A stretch of 64,000 bases of DNA. Source: Periconia sp. R9002 (taxonomy: Eukaryota; Ascomycota; Dothideomycetes; Pleosporales; Periconiaceae). Positions 37,604-50,293 of this stretch are shown here, piece by piece. Numbering within the stretch: the first letter of the stretch is position 1; each line of letters begins with the position of its first letter. The notes under the pieces were generated by a model. That model saw nothing but the letters and a program-made list of their open reading frames with translations, did no database searches and was not told the origin of the DNA. Where the stretch lies: the NCBI GenBank assembly GCA_023627715.1, contig JAMAHW010000008.1:496001-560000 (forward strand). Direction: 5' to 3'. A program made the position numbers and the translations under genes.

Positions 37604-38685
37604 GTTTCATTAAGTTGGATGATATATGACGGTTCTGTTCACAGTTTGTATGCAAGAAGCTGTCTCACGAGAACCGATAAAAACTCCGCAGAGCCTTAGA
37701 AACAGGGTATAAGGTAGGTCGGTGTGACAGATCAGATAATCAAGACTGAAATAGGCGGGCGGAGGGCTTTATATATCGTATTTGAGGTGAGTGAAGGCGA
37801 CCGCCCTCAGCCTGAGAAGGTGAGATGTAAGGAAAGTGAGAGGAGTCATCTCATAGCAGGGGTGACGTGATTTCTAGCGAGTAAATATATAAAGACTGTA
37901 CATGATTGCTCGCGGTAGCTAATGGACCACAGTATTGGTCGTAAGAGCACTTGTACGCCATTTACGAGGAAAAATGAAGAGAGTTGGATTCGGGCTGATT
38001 GATTATTGATATATGCTTTATGTTTCCCTTAGTGATTGTTTAGTGATTGCTCTGATCCAATCGAAAGATCTAAATAACTCGCGTTGCTTCTAATTCATCT
38101 GCTTTCTCAAAGATGCATTTGTGGTGACCGCTTGCTCACTCTTTCAGCGCCTAGATATCGACACCGCACAAATAATGATGAATAGACTATTAAGAACGAG
38201 TGATTATTCCGATGAGGGTCTTCTATCCCTAAATAATGCAGAACCCATGTCTGCAAAGGATTGCGAGGAGACTATTCCGCGCAAGCTACAACTCATCGCA
38301 CACCTTGACCAGTCAAGGTTTTCATTCCCGTCTTGTCACCCTTTCCCGGCGACACTATGGATACTGTAGTGCAACATCATGGTATCTAACGCCAACTCAC
38401 GACTCGCTTCCTCTACTTTCCGCCTCCCCGTTTAACTGTCAATGAAGAGTCCACACGCTGTAGAATAAAACGCCATGTAAATGCCTCAGGCGACCACCAA
38501 TGTATGGTACGAATATGCATTACAAAAGGAAAACATAAGAGAGAAATGCAGATCTGTTCTTTCTTTTCCAATTCAGATTGAAGGAAACAAGTAAAGGTGT
38601 CTAGCCGAGATGAACCCAGGAAAACAGCGACAAAGCAAGAAATTCGTTTCATATACGTATTTATGGCTACCTCCTCTTTTTTTGC
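37604..38685. other. Gap CSC1-like channel / BTB gene
   Basis: 1082 bp upstream of the BTB gene and downstream of the channel gene. No gene is supportable. The sequence is A/T-rich near 37980-38110. Confidence 0.5.
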
Positions 38686-41662
38686 CTACCCTCGGAAATA
38701 ATCCGTTCTAGCTCCATCTCGGGTTTCTGAGTACGGAGTGAAAGCTTGATTAGGTGTATGCTGACCCATGGGAGCCGCTTGACCCAGCAAATTGACATCA
38801 TCGTTCACAGATATTTGCTGTGATCGGTTGCTTTCGACACGGCCAAATCCTGTTCGATCAGGGCTTGGACTATATTCACGCAGGTTCGAAGGGGTCGTGT
38901 GATATCCGGCCGGGTACGTAACGCCATTGTCGTCGTGCGAGATTGCACGTTCCGAATCCCGCGACAAGGAGCGGCCGCGGTCGGCGCCAGCTATGATCGA
39001 GGTGGGTGTTCCAGGGCGGCTATTATTGCCATAGATGGAACCATCGCCGCCGTGCTCGTCACTGAATTCAGCACGGTTTTTGAAATTCTCAAAATCCATG
39101 TTGTTCTCCGAGACGAATTCAAAAGGACCGGTAGCTGTGGCTGCTTTACCAGGATTTTCTTTGCTCATGCGCTTCATCGAGTATACATCGCTGTAGCCCG
39201 CAGTGCCTCCGATATCACCGTCCAAACGGCCCCGGTACACTTCAGTAAGCATGTGCTTGCTTTTTTCATGCACCATTGGCACAGTCAATTTCTGGTAAAG
39301 TGCTGGATGACCGAAACGAACCGCCACGCGGTCTCGTCTGCGAGATTCCTTGTCGATCGGTGTAGGAGCCTCCACACCTTTTAACGACTCACCCTTGGTA
39401 TAGTATTTCATGGAGTAGTCGAATGTTCTCTTGCAATAAAATTTGAAGCCGAGAAGTAGGAACGGAAGCGGGACCAGGGCGCCGAGCATTAGAGTCTTCT
39501 GATCACCTCGTGCGGCCACAGAGAGTGCAATTACCAAGTTTGATAGGAAAGTACCGACAAGAAAACGGTTGAAAACAGCTCGCCAATATAGACCTCCTGA
39601 CTCGTTCTTGGTGCAAAACACGTACCTAGTTATTGTCAGCATGTAGCACGTGAAGGGGAAAGTAAAGGGAAAAACGTACATCAACAGATATTTCTTCATC
39701 CACGAGTCCATAGTAAAGTAGAAGGCAGTGACGACCAGTGTAAGAGGTTGCAAAACTCCGAAGATAAGGGCTACAGTTGAGTAAAACAGGAAATAGTTGT
39801 AGTAGCTGGCATAATCGAAAGGCGGAGGAGCGGTACGCTTGATAAGTTCTCTTGGTGTTGGGTTCAAGAATTTACGTGAGAAAGATCCCCATGCTAGATT
39901 GACTAGCTGCGATAGATCAATAGCTGCACCCAGGTTGCGCTGCAGCAGCCAAGTCACCCAAAAGGGTGAAATCTGACAGAGCGCGACCATGATGGTCTGT
40001 AATGGATGGATCTCCTCGAGAATTTTGTACCATGGCAATTTGTCCTCTCTGGCGATTACCACAGCCGCGCTGATCATCTTGAAAACGGTGCCGAAGAGTG
40101 AGAAAACAATCAAATTGTTGACGAGAAAGAAAGAGTAGAGTCCAGAGACCACGTGCCTCTCGCGAGAAGTTTTTGTGATGTCGCCCGCTTTCATCGATAG
40201 CTTGCGAAAAATAATGGGAAGGAAATAGTAGAAGAGTGAGGTGAGCGCAGGTGCCGCAATACCTTGAACGATGGCCCATGTGGTTGGGTTCTTGCTCATC
40301 TCCTCACCAAACTTAGCCCACAGTTGGGCAATGTTGCTTAGCTGAGCAAGGAACACAGCAATCAAGGCGTTGGGAATGAAGTATAATGCGGTAAGAAGAG
40401 TAACCCATAACCGATTGACGAAGCGTCTCCATCGTCGTGTCTGTGGAGTCAAGCTCAGATTCTTCCAGATGATATCCTTGGGTTTCGCAGCGAGTTGCAC
40501 CTTGGCACCTTTCGGGTGCTTGCTGCGGGCTGCAAAAGCAACGGTGTGGGCAGATTCAATGGTCTCGTAGCTTGCGAATCCGTAAGGCATTGCGTCTCGC
40601 TTGTCCACCGACTCCCGAACCGTCCTGATTTGTGATTCCAAACGCTGAATTCTCGCTGTCAAATAGTCGATGGCATCCACTTTCTGGCTTTTATTGCCGA
40701 ATTCTGGATCTTTCTTTGAGGGCTTGCACAATGGCCGTTGAGCAGGTAGGCTACTAGGGTTTTTGAGATACTTGGCTAGGACCTGCTCTAGCTCTACGAC
40801 AGCTTGTTCGTGCTCCTCAATGAGCTCAGGAATATCCTTGACATTCCTGCCGATTGCTGCACGCGGAACTTCCGGAACGGTTCTTAAACTATCAGTTATC
40901 TCGAGAATGCCTTGGTCGCTCCGCAGATCGCGTCGAATATCTGTGACCATCAACGTCCTGGAGAACAAGCTGTTCTGATACTCGGGGCTCTCCATGAATT
41001 TTCGGCGTAATCTATGAATGGCGTGATAGGTCCTCCACAGGAAACCACATATAATGATATCGAAAAGATAAGCCACTACCACGAAAGCCCAATAAGCCCT
41101 GTTGAACAAATCTTTGGGGGTCATGAGAAAGAGCGCGCTTTTGTCCTTCCTCTTCTCGTTGTTATATGTCGTGGAGTTTATCACGGTGGTGGGGATTATA
41201 ATGGCGCATCCCACAATGGCCAGGACGCCAAACATGTTTCTGCACATGCGAGCAATCCGTAGGAATATGGTAGCGTCCAAGCCTATGATGTGCATGTACT
41301 GTTCCTCGGCAGTCTTGAAGACAGGTTTATACCAGGCGAAGAGGGATTTGTCCATGGGAGGTGGTCGGTGTTTGTCGTCGGCATGACGAAGTCGAGGAGC
41401 ATATACGATCTGGTTCCAGGGACGGAGAAGGCAAAAGACGAGGAAAACGACGCTCATGACGGCAAGAGAGGTGGTCAAGGCAGCGATAATGGCATCGCCA
41501 GCAACCTATTGATTCTGTGAGCGGCAACACCAGCGGAAACCCCACAATGGCCGTGGGTCTACGTACCTTGGTCGCAAAAGGATCAGACATCAGCCTCAAT
41601 AGCTTGTCCTCGGTGCTCTCGTCTCTGGGCATTATGCCCGGCCCCGATGATGCGGAAGCCAT
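38686..41662 (-). CDS. CSC1/OSCA-family calcium-permeable osmosensitive channel
   Basis: Multi-span membrane protein of the DUF221 (CSC1/OSCA/TMEM63; yeast Csc1, Phm7, Rsn1) family, mechanosensitive or hyperosmolality-gated cation channels of plasma or internal membranes. Three exons, 41567-41662, 39680-41505 and 38686-39625, give 953 residues. The first membrane segment is near residues 40-60 (TTSLAVMSVVFLVFCLLRPW). Two more precede a cytosolic domain (about 200-370). The core DUF221 segments include SLTPQTRRWRRFVNRLWVTL, AIVQGIAAPALTSLFYYFLP, VSGLYSFFLVNNLIVFSLFG and YYNYFLFYSTVALIFGVLQP. The C-terminal 200 residues are soluble, with a disordered end. The intron at 39626-39679 is 54 nt, in frame and free of stops, so a naive open frame runs through it. 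Removing it gives LLMYVFCTKNESGG, which reads as family-like. Confidence 0.88.
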
Positions 41663-42272
41663 GTTGAATATGTGGGAGTATAAGAAAAGGGTCGAGTATG
41701 AATCGAGGCGAGGTAGAAGAATGAAGGAGAGACGTGGTGTGGTACGGTGTGGTAGGGTATGAAGTATTGACTTGTAGCGAGGGAGGGTTGCGTGAGACGC
41801 AAGGGCGATGAATGATGGGTGGGAAAAAGTTGGTCACTCGGTCACCCTCGTGCGGCCTGCCGAGTCGATGAACAGCAGGTGTGGATGGCGTCGACCAAGA
41901 CGGTAGAATTACAAGGACAATAGGGTAACAAATGAACAAAGAAAGACGGAGAGGCGGTTGAGCGAGGGACAAGGGCGGGTCAAAGATGGCGAGTAGTACA
42001 GTTAATTAGTGGCAGACCGAGAGTGGGAAAAAGAGAAGAAGAGGTGAATGGAACGAACGATGACGGCCGCAGTGCCGGGACCCTTGCCCATCAGAAGGGT
42101 GTGGAGCGTGGGATTGGCCGCGCTTAGGGTGCAGCCAGACAGGGCCCTAGAAGCCGCCGTTGGGATGATGGCTCGTAAAAAGGGGAAAGTTTGGAGCGGA
42201 ATGATCCTGAATCCTGACAATAAGTCGCGATTTAGTGTTTAGTGGCCCCGTGGCGGCGGGTTGCGGTCCCAA

Positions 42273-42304
<32 letters not shown>

Positions 42305-44277
42305 GCGCTATTTTTGGCTCAGTCTCGCTCGTTATCAATTGCCACCCGCCAAACACTGTTATTAACCAGAACGGTCCACCAAAGTGTTGAAGCTGCCATT
42401 TTTTTCAACGCTACAGGGATATTGACACCCCCGATTGTGGAATCTGAATTGTTGATCTTGCCAGGCCTCTGGAGGCCTCACGTGGTTTTCAGCTGGTTCC
42501 ATTACGGGGAACTACTGCCCTACAGATCTAGGTACATATGTAGGGTACGTTCGAGATGTTGAGGTTAGTCGGATATAACCTTCTTCGGTGGACTTGACAT
42601 TTTCGAATCCCAGAGCATATGAAGAGCAAAAAGCCCCTACGTGTTTTTACAAAAAAAACAGCCGCCTTGTAGTCTTTGCATCTTTCATTTTCCAGATGAA
42701 TAAGTAGAACCCCCACCGCCTCACAAACCAACACGCCCCTCCAATTAACCACGCACCGTCCGCCGTGCCCTATGTATGAAACGCCCATTGAAAATATCGC
42801 AGCGACATCCGCGTTTCGTTTTTACAGGACCTCCTCCTCTAGCTGACGCAAGCTCATGGGAGACCTTGACATTTCCCCTTATGCGCGCGCGCTGCACGCC
42901 AATCAGAAACCAAGAGCCCGCGATGCGCCTTGTACGCGGCTCCACAATTCAGCTGACGTGGAGCCCGGGCGAGACCTCGACGAATATCGCTACACTGCTA
43001 CAGGATGGTAACTTATTATCTTTTTGACCACGTAAAAGACGGTAAAATCTCGAATGAATGATGAGACGAAAGAAAGTCCACTGTCGTATACAACCCTAAT
43101 AGTACAGACTTGACGTCAACAAGAAGATTTCCGTGATACAGCTACGCCATTCATGTGCAGTGTCCGACGTCGAGAAGAATGTCATCCGGTGGCACATGGA
43201 ACTTGCAACCGCATGTTCCCATGGTTCGTCATGTACTTACATCATCAACGAATGTATCAGATATATACCTTCGTGACTTCTTTTTTTGGAAATCAACGAC
43301 CGGGTTAGTCATTAGGCATGCCGTTGGTACAGATCATCCTTTGCATCATTCACAGTCAAGTTTTTCCTACAATGATCTCCAAAGTGTAGGTATCTGTTAA
43401 CAGTATATGTACATCTCTAAAACTTACGAGGTTGTTCGTAAATACATGGACCTAACATTACAAACCTACGCTACCGGTACAGTATTTCTAGTACGCACAC
43501 TAGAGGTCTGGAAACTACTGACACACACCAATCATGAGTGGGTCGTACCTTGCCCCAGCGCCAACTAGCCCTCCCGTCCCCAACTTTCAAATGTTTGGCA
43601 ACACACAAAAAACGGCTCGGGGAAATTATTTCCAGCAGTGTTTAATGCAAAACGGGCCGCGTGCGTTCCGGAAGGGAAAGAGAGAAAATCAACACTACAT
43701 CGACCAAAACGCCCCTTTGTGCTGTGCTGTGCTGTCGTGACGCTGATGACCTTTTGTTCTCACGTACATGCACATATGCTGTTGTTGGTTAGTGGTGTGC
43801 GTGATACAACGTCACCTGTCACACTTTCCTTTCTAATATAATAATAGTCTACATCGCTCGTGGTATCTACCTCTGTACACCATGTGCTCGTGTGCTTATA
43901 GACCGAGGGTATGACATGATTGATACCTTGTCAAGCCCACCCAGGGCAGTGCATGACTGACCAGGGAACGAACATCAACCATATGAGCGAACCTGTCAAC
44001 GTCTCGGCCCGTCTCCTCCGCATGAGTAAGTGTATGCATTAGGACGGTCTTCAAAAGCAAGAAGTAGCCTATTTTGAATCGACGATGTTTTGTGTCAGTG
44101 AGCATTGGACGTATGAAAGTCCACGGGTTCCTATATTCAATATAAAAGTGTTTGAAAAAGCAATACTTTTGTTTTTGTTTCCTATCTTATTGTTTTTCTA
44201 CTCTAAATCACCGCGATTGCCTAACGCCAGTCCGGGGTTATTGGGCCAGCGAATTTCCAACGTCCCACGGGGTATTC
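41663..44277. other. 2.6-kb gap agm1 / CSC1-like gene
   Basis: No supportable gene. It holds the promoter of the channel gene and the agm1 3' UTR, and a CTG/TGC triplet run lies at about 42273-42301. The frames present (up to 106 codons) look random. Confidence 0.5.
42273..42301 (+). repeat. TGC trinucleotide microsatellite
   Basis: About ten TGC units in the gene-free gap upstream of the CSC1-like gene. Poly-Leu or poly-Ala frames across it are artefacts of the repeat. Confidence 0.9.
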
Positions 44278-46117
44278 CTACTGACCCCCGGCGTGCTTGA
44301 CAAGCTCACTCACTTTCCTTGCCAGGTCCTCAGCCTCTGCCTTGGTGGCTGCCTCTGCGTACACGCGAACCGCATCCTCAGTGCCACTGGCACGAGCAAA
44401 TGAACGGCCCTGGCGCACTTTTTGCACCTCCTTGTCAATCTGCGCCTGCAGACCCTCGGGCGCAACGAGACGACGTTCCGCATCGGTCGTCTTGAAAATT
44501 TTGCGGTCACCGACAATGACCTTGAGAAGACGGTTGGGAAGATCCGTATAGGTAGAGAGCCATTCTTGAGGTCCCCAGTTTTTGTGAGCAAGTACTACTT
44601 CAACAAGGAGGAAATCGGAGAGCGCGTCTCCAACAGATTGGTTGATAAGGTCAATGCAAGCCCGAAGGACTTCGAGAGCTTCCTTTTGGCCAGGAGATTT
44701 GGGCTCGTGTTTAGCGATCGTATCCAAGGTATCAGGCGAGAAAATAACAGTGCCATGGCCGTTGGCCTCGAAGTACACTCCGATATCAAGCTTCTCAGCC
44801 GCGTGGTGGAGATGTTTCACCCCGGTAGGCGTGCAATCAACCTTCAACTTCAAGTGCTGTTCAACATATTGTGTTGCTGCTCCATTTGCATATGCGGTCT
44901 GAACAACACCAATCTTCAGGGAATCTGCCAAACCAGCAAGGCGAACCTGGTCTCCCAGGAAAGAGGCTACGAGAGTAGCGATCCTGTCGCCGTCGAGCAG
45001 GCGGAAAACGTTGTTGTCATCCTTGAAGTAATACACAACACGATCGGCATCGCCATCCAGCGAGCAGCATCGATCGCCAGGACCGGCTTTTGATGATGGT
45101 GGAGCGCGCTGATTGGTTTTGACGAAGTCTGCGCCGCACTAAAAGAGAATCAGCGAGAATCCTTTGAAGACTAAGGTTCATCATACATCGACGTTCAAGC
45201 TTTCTGGCTTGATAACATTGTCATTGATGACAAAAATCTCCAAACCCTCCTCTTTTGGTTGAAGATGCTTGATCAATTCGGTCAGCTTGGGTCCACCAAC
45301 TCCGTTCGCGCAGTCAACAGTCAAGCTGCCGTTAGGTTTCTTCCCCTTCAATGCTGTTTTGAAAGCAGCACCAAACTTTTCATAGTAGCCCTTTTCGGTC
45401 GGAGTACCATACGCGTCTTTTGTGCCTTCGGTATTCAAGCATCTGACCATGTAATGCAATTGTGGGGTTGTCAAAAAGCCATACTCCTTCACTTCAGCTC
45501 CAGCAGCTTTCAGTCCATCCTGAAGGCATCCCAAAAGCCTGCTGCCCGATGCTCTCGTGTCACGGGCAACGACTACGCGGGCGGGGGTCTCGAGGTCGAT
45601 TTTGTACTGCGTGGCAATGTCGTTGTAGTACTTCGCGACATCCTCTGCGCTGGCTTTGTTTGCGATTTCGGTACTGATGACCTCCCATTCTTCCTGCAAC
45701 ATGTTTCCCTTGGAAAGTCAGCCTATTGCCTGATGTATGGATGTGGATTATGTTGACGCACCAACGGCTCTACAAGTTTGACTCCATTGTCTTCGGGTGG
45801 GTTGTGTGACGCAGTGATCATTACGCCAATCCATTTTCCTTTGAGCGAGCGAGATCGAAGGGCGGCAACGAGACCAACACGGGTCAGGACGGAATCGAGG
45901 ACCTCACTTCCCGTCAGTTAGTTCAGGCTCGGTGCGAGGCGTGCAACTTTAACGAGAGTGGAAGCTTACGCTTTGGTACGAAACTATACTCATTTTTTAG
46001 TAAATTTGTATCCTTCGTAACATCAACGATACATACCCCAGCAGTGCCATATGTGTAGACCAGCCCCTCAGGCGCCGGGTGTTTCTTCACGGCCTCAACA
46101 ATAGCGTCAGAAGACAT
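44278..46117 (-). CDS. agm1: Phosphoacetylglucosamine mutase
   Basis: Converts GlcNAc-6-phosphate to GlcNAc-1-phosphate on the cytosolic route to UDP-GlcNAc, feeding chitin, N-glycan and GPI-anchor synthesis (yeast PCM1/AGM1). Five exons, 46037-46117, 45970-45983, 45762-45906, 45187-45708 and 44278-45138, give 540 residues. Visible alpha-D-phosphohexomutase sites are GTAGFRTKA (25-32), the phosphoserine loop [12 protein letters not shown] (catalytic Ser about 65), the metal loop LDGDADR (about 281-287), the sugar loop EANGHGTV and the phosphate-binding [14 protein letters not shown] near the C-terminus. The second exon is 14 nt and encodes FRTK and part of the next codon. All active-site motifs are intact. 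Confidence 0.96.
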
Positions 46118-46692
46118 GTTTGGAGAAACCCCGCTTTGATGCTATGAGAGGATTGTAAACAGTATTGCGTAGCCTAAAAGCCAATGAGGAGGGACTGATT
46201 GCTGTATATGTTTCACAAGCAGATGATAGACGAGTTCAACACGAATATGAAGGAAAGTGAAGCTGAGAATGTTGTTTGCGTACTGTATCTGGGCACCCCT
46301 CCATCTCAGTGAACGCTAGCGCAGGGCTGACGACCACTATTCCCTCTTTGGCGACGCCACATTACTTGACGTAGCTGGAATCATACTTTGAGATTCAGCT
46401 TTGCGCACTTTTTTTCTACAGGTTCTTAAGCATTGTGCAACCGCCTGTGGGTTTACTTAAGTAGTATCATCACAAAATCATACGTAATGTTTATGTACGT
46501 TTTCAAGAGGAATAGTTGAATTGAAGCCACAAGCTCCTGCCGAGGTAAAAGCTATTACCTAGGTATACAATAGAGGCTACAGACTCCAGAACCCATGCAC
46601 CACCTAACCTAGTAGAGCCATGCTGCGAGTAAAAAACTGAAAAGGGATATATCTCCACCTCTACACGCATGGCTTTCTTCAGCTGTGATTGC
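46118..46692. other. Gap nst1 / agm1
   Basis: 575 bp holding the agm1 promoter and nst1 3' UTR. Nothing specific is recognised. Confidence 0.5.
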
Positions 46693-49600
46693 TTAGAAAC
46701 CCTGAGGACCCAAACCGGGGAATGGCCTTCCTGCTCCGAAACCTCCAACGGGTATGCTGTGGCTGGGAACAGGACTACCGATCTCGCCAAGCGTGGGAGG
46801 TGGACCGTCAGCTTCGACGAATTTGATGTGTGAGAGTTGGCCCGGTGGAAGCTCCTTGTATTCTAGGTTTCCGCCGCCATTGTTGTGGTCACCAATAACG
46901 TCGCACGCGTCCTTGATCTCCTGCAGCGACACGGGAGGTTCACCAGGGGCACGCGAAGCATTGATCTGACTGTTGACCTCGTTCGCATCTGCATAACCAT
47001 CTGTGCCAGGCTGTCGCATGGCCAGCATCTTGCATGTTGAGCATACAATACGGCGAAGCCATGCCAAACGCGGTTCGGTAGAGCCTCGCTGTTCGTTGTT
47101 TCGCGGAGCGCCCATCACGGAGAAAGGATTGTTGAACATGCTCGATGTTGGCGAATTGCCCCACCCTGTGCTACCAGGTATCGGGAAAGGCATCGGCGGT
47201 GTTCCCCAAACGCTACCGCCAGCTGATCCTGCAAAGGGAGCATGCAAGTCCGGTCTAGCTTGTCCTGGTGCGTCTGTGAATCCGAAACCGAGCGAAGCAC
47301 CTCTCAGAGAGCCATGCAGCTGCTGACTAGTACGACGGGCTGCCTCTGGGAACTCGGGCATATCGTCCTCATCATCCAAAAGGGCTTTGCTACCCAGGTG
47401 CTTTGCAAGATCATCAACATCGCTGCCCATGGTCTTTCCCTCCTCGTGGGGTTTAACACTTGAGGGTCGCTGAATAGGCGCAGGTCGCTGGATGGGTTGG
47501 GCTTGGGGCGCAGCAATCGGGCTCTCTGTGGCAGGCTTGTCATACGATCCGGAAGTCTGTCGCGAATGGCCGGGCATTCCCATTCCAAACTGCGGGACAC
47601 TGTTAGGTCCAGGGAAACCAGGCATTGGTCCGAATCCGGGAGGGGGACCGTCAATGACTGGAAATCCGCGTCCCATCGGCATTGGGTTTGCTCCCGGCAT
47701 ACCTGGCGGAGGGAACGGTCGAAAGGTTGGAGCTCCGGGCTGAGATGGAAACATTGGCATATTTCGGCCAGGACCCATCATACCGGGCATCATGCCTTGA
47801 CCGGGAAAACCGTTCAGGCCTGGTGGCATATTGGCCATTCCCATTCCCATTCCAGGAGGCACTGGCATTCCGGGAGGCAATCCCATCGGCGGTAGAGGTG
47901 ATGCTGGCTGGGTGTGTGGTGCCGGAGTTGACTGCTGGGAAATCGGCGGCTTGGTCAGGATAGACTTTGGAATTATGGGAATCTGAGCCTGTGACGACGG
48001 AGACATCGACTTGCTGCTTGTTCCCGGAGCAGTATGCTGGGCATTGGGCGAAGACCCGTGGGAGCCTGGTTGTGAACCATGGCGAGGTCTACTGGGAGTG
48101 GGAGCTTTGGGAACTGCTGGTGTAACATGAGGCGAAGGATACCCAGTTGACGAATTTTGCTTCAGCAGTTGAGGTGGTAGAGCCGGAGCAACTGGCTGCG
48201 ATGACCTTTTCGCAGAGGGAGCAGCATTCTGGGCGGGTGCCGCAGTCTGCTTTTCCTTCTCGATGCGCTCCTTTTCCGCTTTGGCTTTGGCAACTTCACG
48301 CTCTTTCCGTAGTTTCTCATCGTGCGCCTTTTTCTCGCGGGCTTCCTTCTCCTTGGCTTCACGCTCTTCACGCTCCTTCCGTTTTGCCTCATCCTTTGCT
48401 TTCTTTTCCAGGGCTTTTTGCTCTCGAGCTTTGCGCTCAGCTTCTTGCTGTCGCTCACGTTCTTCCTGTTGGCGCTTAGCCCGTTCAGCTTCCTTCCTCT
48501 GTCGTTCTTCCTCTTGAGCCTTTCGACCTGCTTCCTTCTTCTTTCTCTGCTCCTCCCTTTTCCTCCTCTGCTCTTCTAATCGTGCGGCTTCGGCCGCTCG
48601 CGCCTCCTCTTCCTTGGCTGCCAGCTCCGCCTCTTTCCGCTCCTTTTCCGCAGCTTTGGCCAGCCTAGCCTTCTCTTTCTTCTCCTTTCGTTTTTGGGCT
48701 TCTTTTGCCTTTTTGGCCTCCAGCTGCTTCTTTTCATCATCCTCCTCTGCCAGTTCTTCGAGCAATCGTGCTTGTCGTTCAGCAGCCACCTTTTCTTTAT
48801 ATGCTTGAAGCACTCTCTGTTCAAACATCCGCGCGGCGAATATTTGGAACATCCGTCGACCTTCCTCCATCCGCTGCTCCTCTGTCATAGCATCCTATGC
48901 GAAATTAGTTGACCATTAGCACATGTATAACCCAGTACGCACATCTTCATCCTCGTCATCCTCCTCGTAATCACCATCCTCGTAGGCTTCCTCATCGTCA
49001 TCTTCATCGTCGAATTCATCGTCTTCGGGCGGAGGTGCATGGTTGTGAGCGTTGTGGGACCGGTACGCCATTCCCGATTGGCCATGATACTGAGCTTCTT
49101 CCTCACGCTGCATCCGGCGTTCGGCAAGTTGTTCCATCATTTCAATGAATTTTTTCCCGTCATTCTTCAGCAGGTCGTCTGCGACTGTTAGAATTCCGCC
49201 TGATGAACAAATCAGTCTCTCCTGCCAAGACCATTGAAAACAGACGCAGTACCTTTAACTTGTAGGCTATTGCCAAATCGGAGGAAGTCTGTATCCGGGT
49301 GTGGCATACGGTCCTCCTCGCTATACTCTTCGTCGGAAGTTATTTCACTGTTGGAGAAGTCTTCGTCTTCGTCCTCGTCACCAGACATCTCGTCGGTATC
49401 ATCATAGTGCCCGGGAGCGGCATGGGACGTTATCATGGGACGTGTAAGAGGTGCCCTGTAGGTTCAACAAAGGTTAGTTTGAAAATTGTGATGGACAAGA
49501 GTCTGTGATGGCAATCATGATGGTAGCGGTATACATACTGTTCGAGCTCTTCATAGTAGGCATCATATAGAACCTCTAGTTCCTCCTCAATCGCAGTGCG

Positions 49601-50293
49601 TTTCCGTCCACATACCGAGCAACTGCACGAATGTTTCTGCTGCTCTTTCATTTTACGGAGAACAGCTTCCTTCTCGATTTTGACCAGCGATTTGCGCTCG
49701 TCCTCGCCCAGGGACAGCCAGAACTCGCGAATGCGCTCACGCTCCTCGACGGTGCTGGTATTCCATATCCGGTCTTTATCCGAACCATTTTTGTGGTCAC
49801 CGTCATTGGACATGTGTGAAACGGGTGGCGGACGGGATGACATATGGTGGTAGTTGTGTGAAGATTGTTGTGACAGCGAAGGTTGGCCTTTCTTTTTCTT
49901 CTTAGTCGAGTTGCCAACGGGCGCGGGTGCGGGCGCATATGCTTGTTGATAATGGCCATTGCTTTGATACGGCTGCATATAGTGTCCAGCGGCTTCATCT
50001 TCGGAGTAATATTCACCGTCGTCGTCATATGGAGGATCGTCGTACTCGGCGTCTTGGTATTGGGGAACTTGTGGACGCGGAGATTGGTGTTGCGCGTGAG
50101 GCTGGTGTTGCTGCAAGGGCACGCCATGTTTTGCAGGTGCCTGGTTCTGCTTCTGCTGGCCGGCGGCCTTCTTTGCAGCTTCCTTCTCTCGCCGTTTTTG
50201 TTTCTTCCGGTTCACGGGCGGCGGGTGTGGGGAGCCCGCGATGCCGTTCGGAGGTGCCGTGGGCGCGGGCGTGGGTTTGGTGCCTTGAGCCAT
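46693..50293 (-). CDS. nst1: NST1-family stress response protein
   Basis: NST1 family; in yeast a negative regulator of salt tolerance that acts through the splicing factor Msl1, and linked to processing bodies. Exons 49539-50293, 49253-49455, 48943-49199 and 46693-48894 give 1138 residues. The N-terminus has a basic cluster ([15 protein letters not shown]) and low-complexity Gln/His/Pro sequence. A conserved segment is [20 protein letters not shown] followed by a Cys/His cluster ([12 protein letters not shown]). Acidic runs ([20 protein letters not shown]) precede [21 protein letters not shown] roughly 200-residue Lys/Glu/Arg/Ala-rich charged helix or coiled coil follows (about 450-640), then a Pro/Gly/Met-rich tail. 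The start [11 protein letters not shown] fits the family; the frame is open further upstream. Confidence 0.88.

Noticed and set aside
42242..42562. 106-codon frame starting with a poly-Leu stretch
   Set aside because: The Leu run is the TGC/CTG microsatellite read in one frame; downstream sequence has no domain or exon partner.
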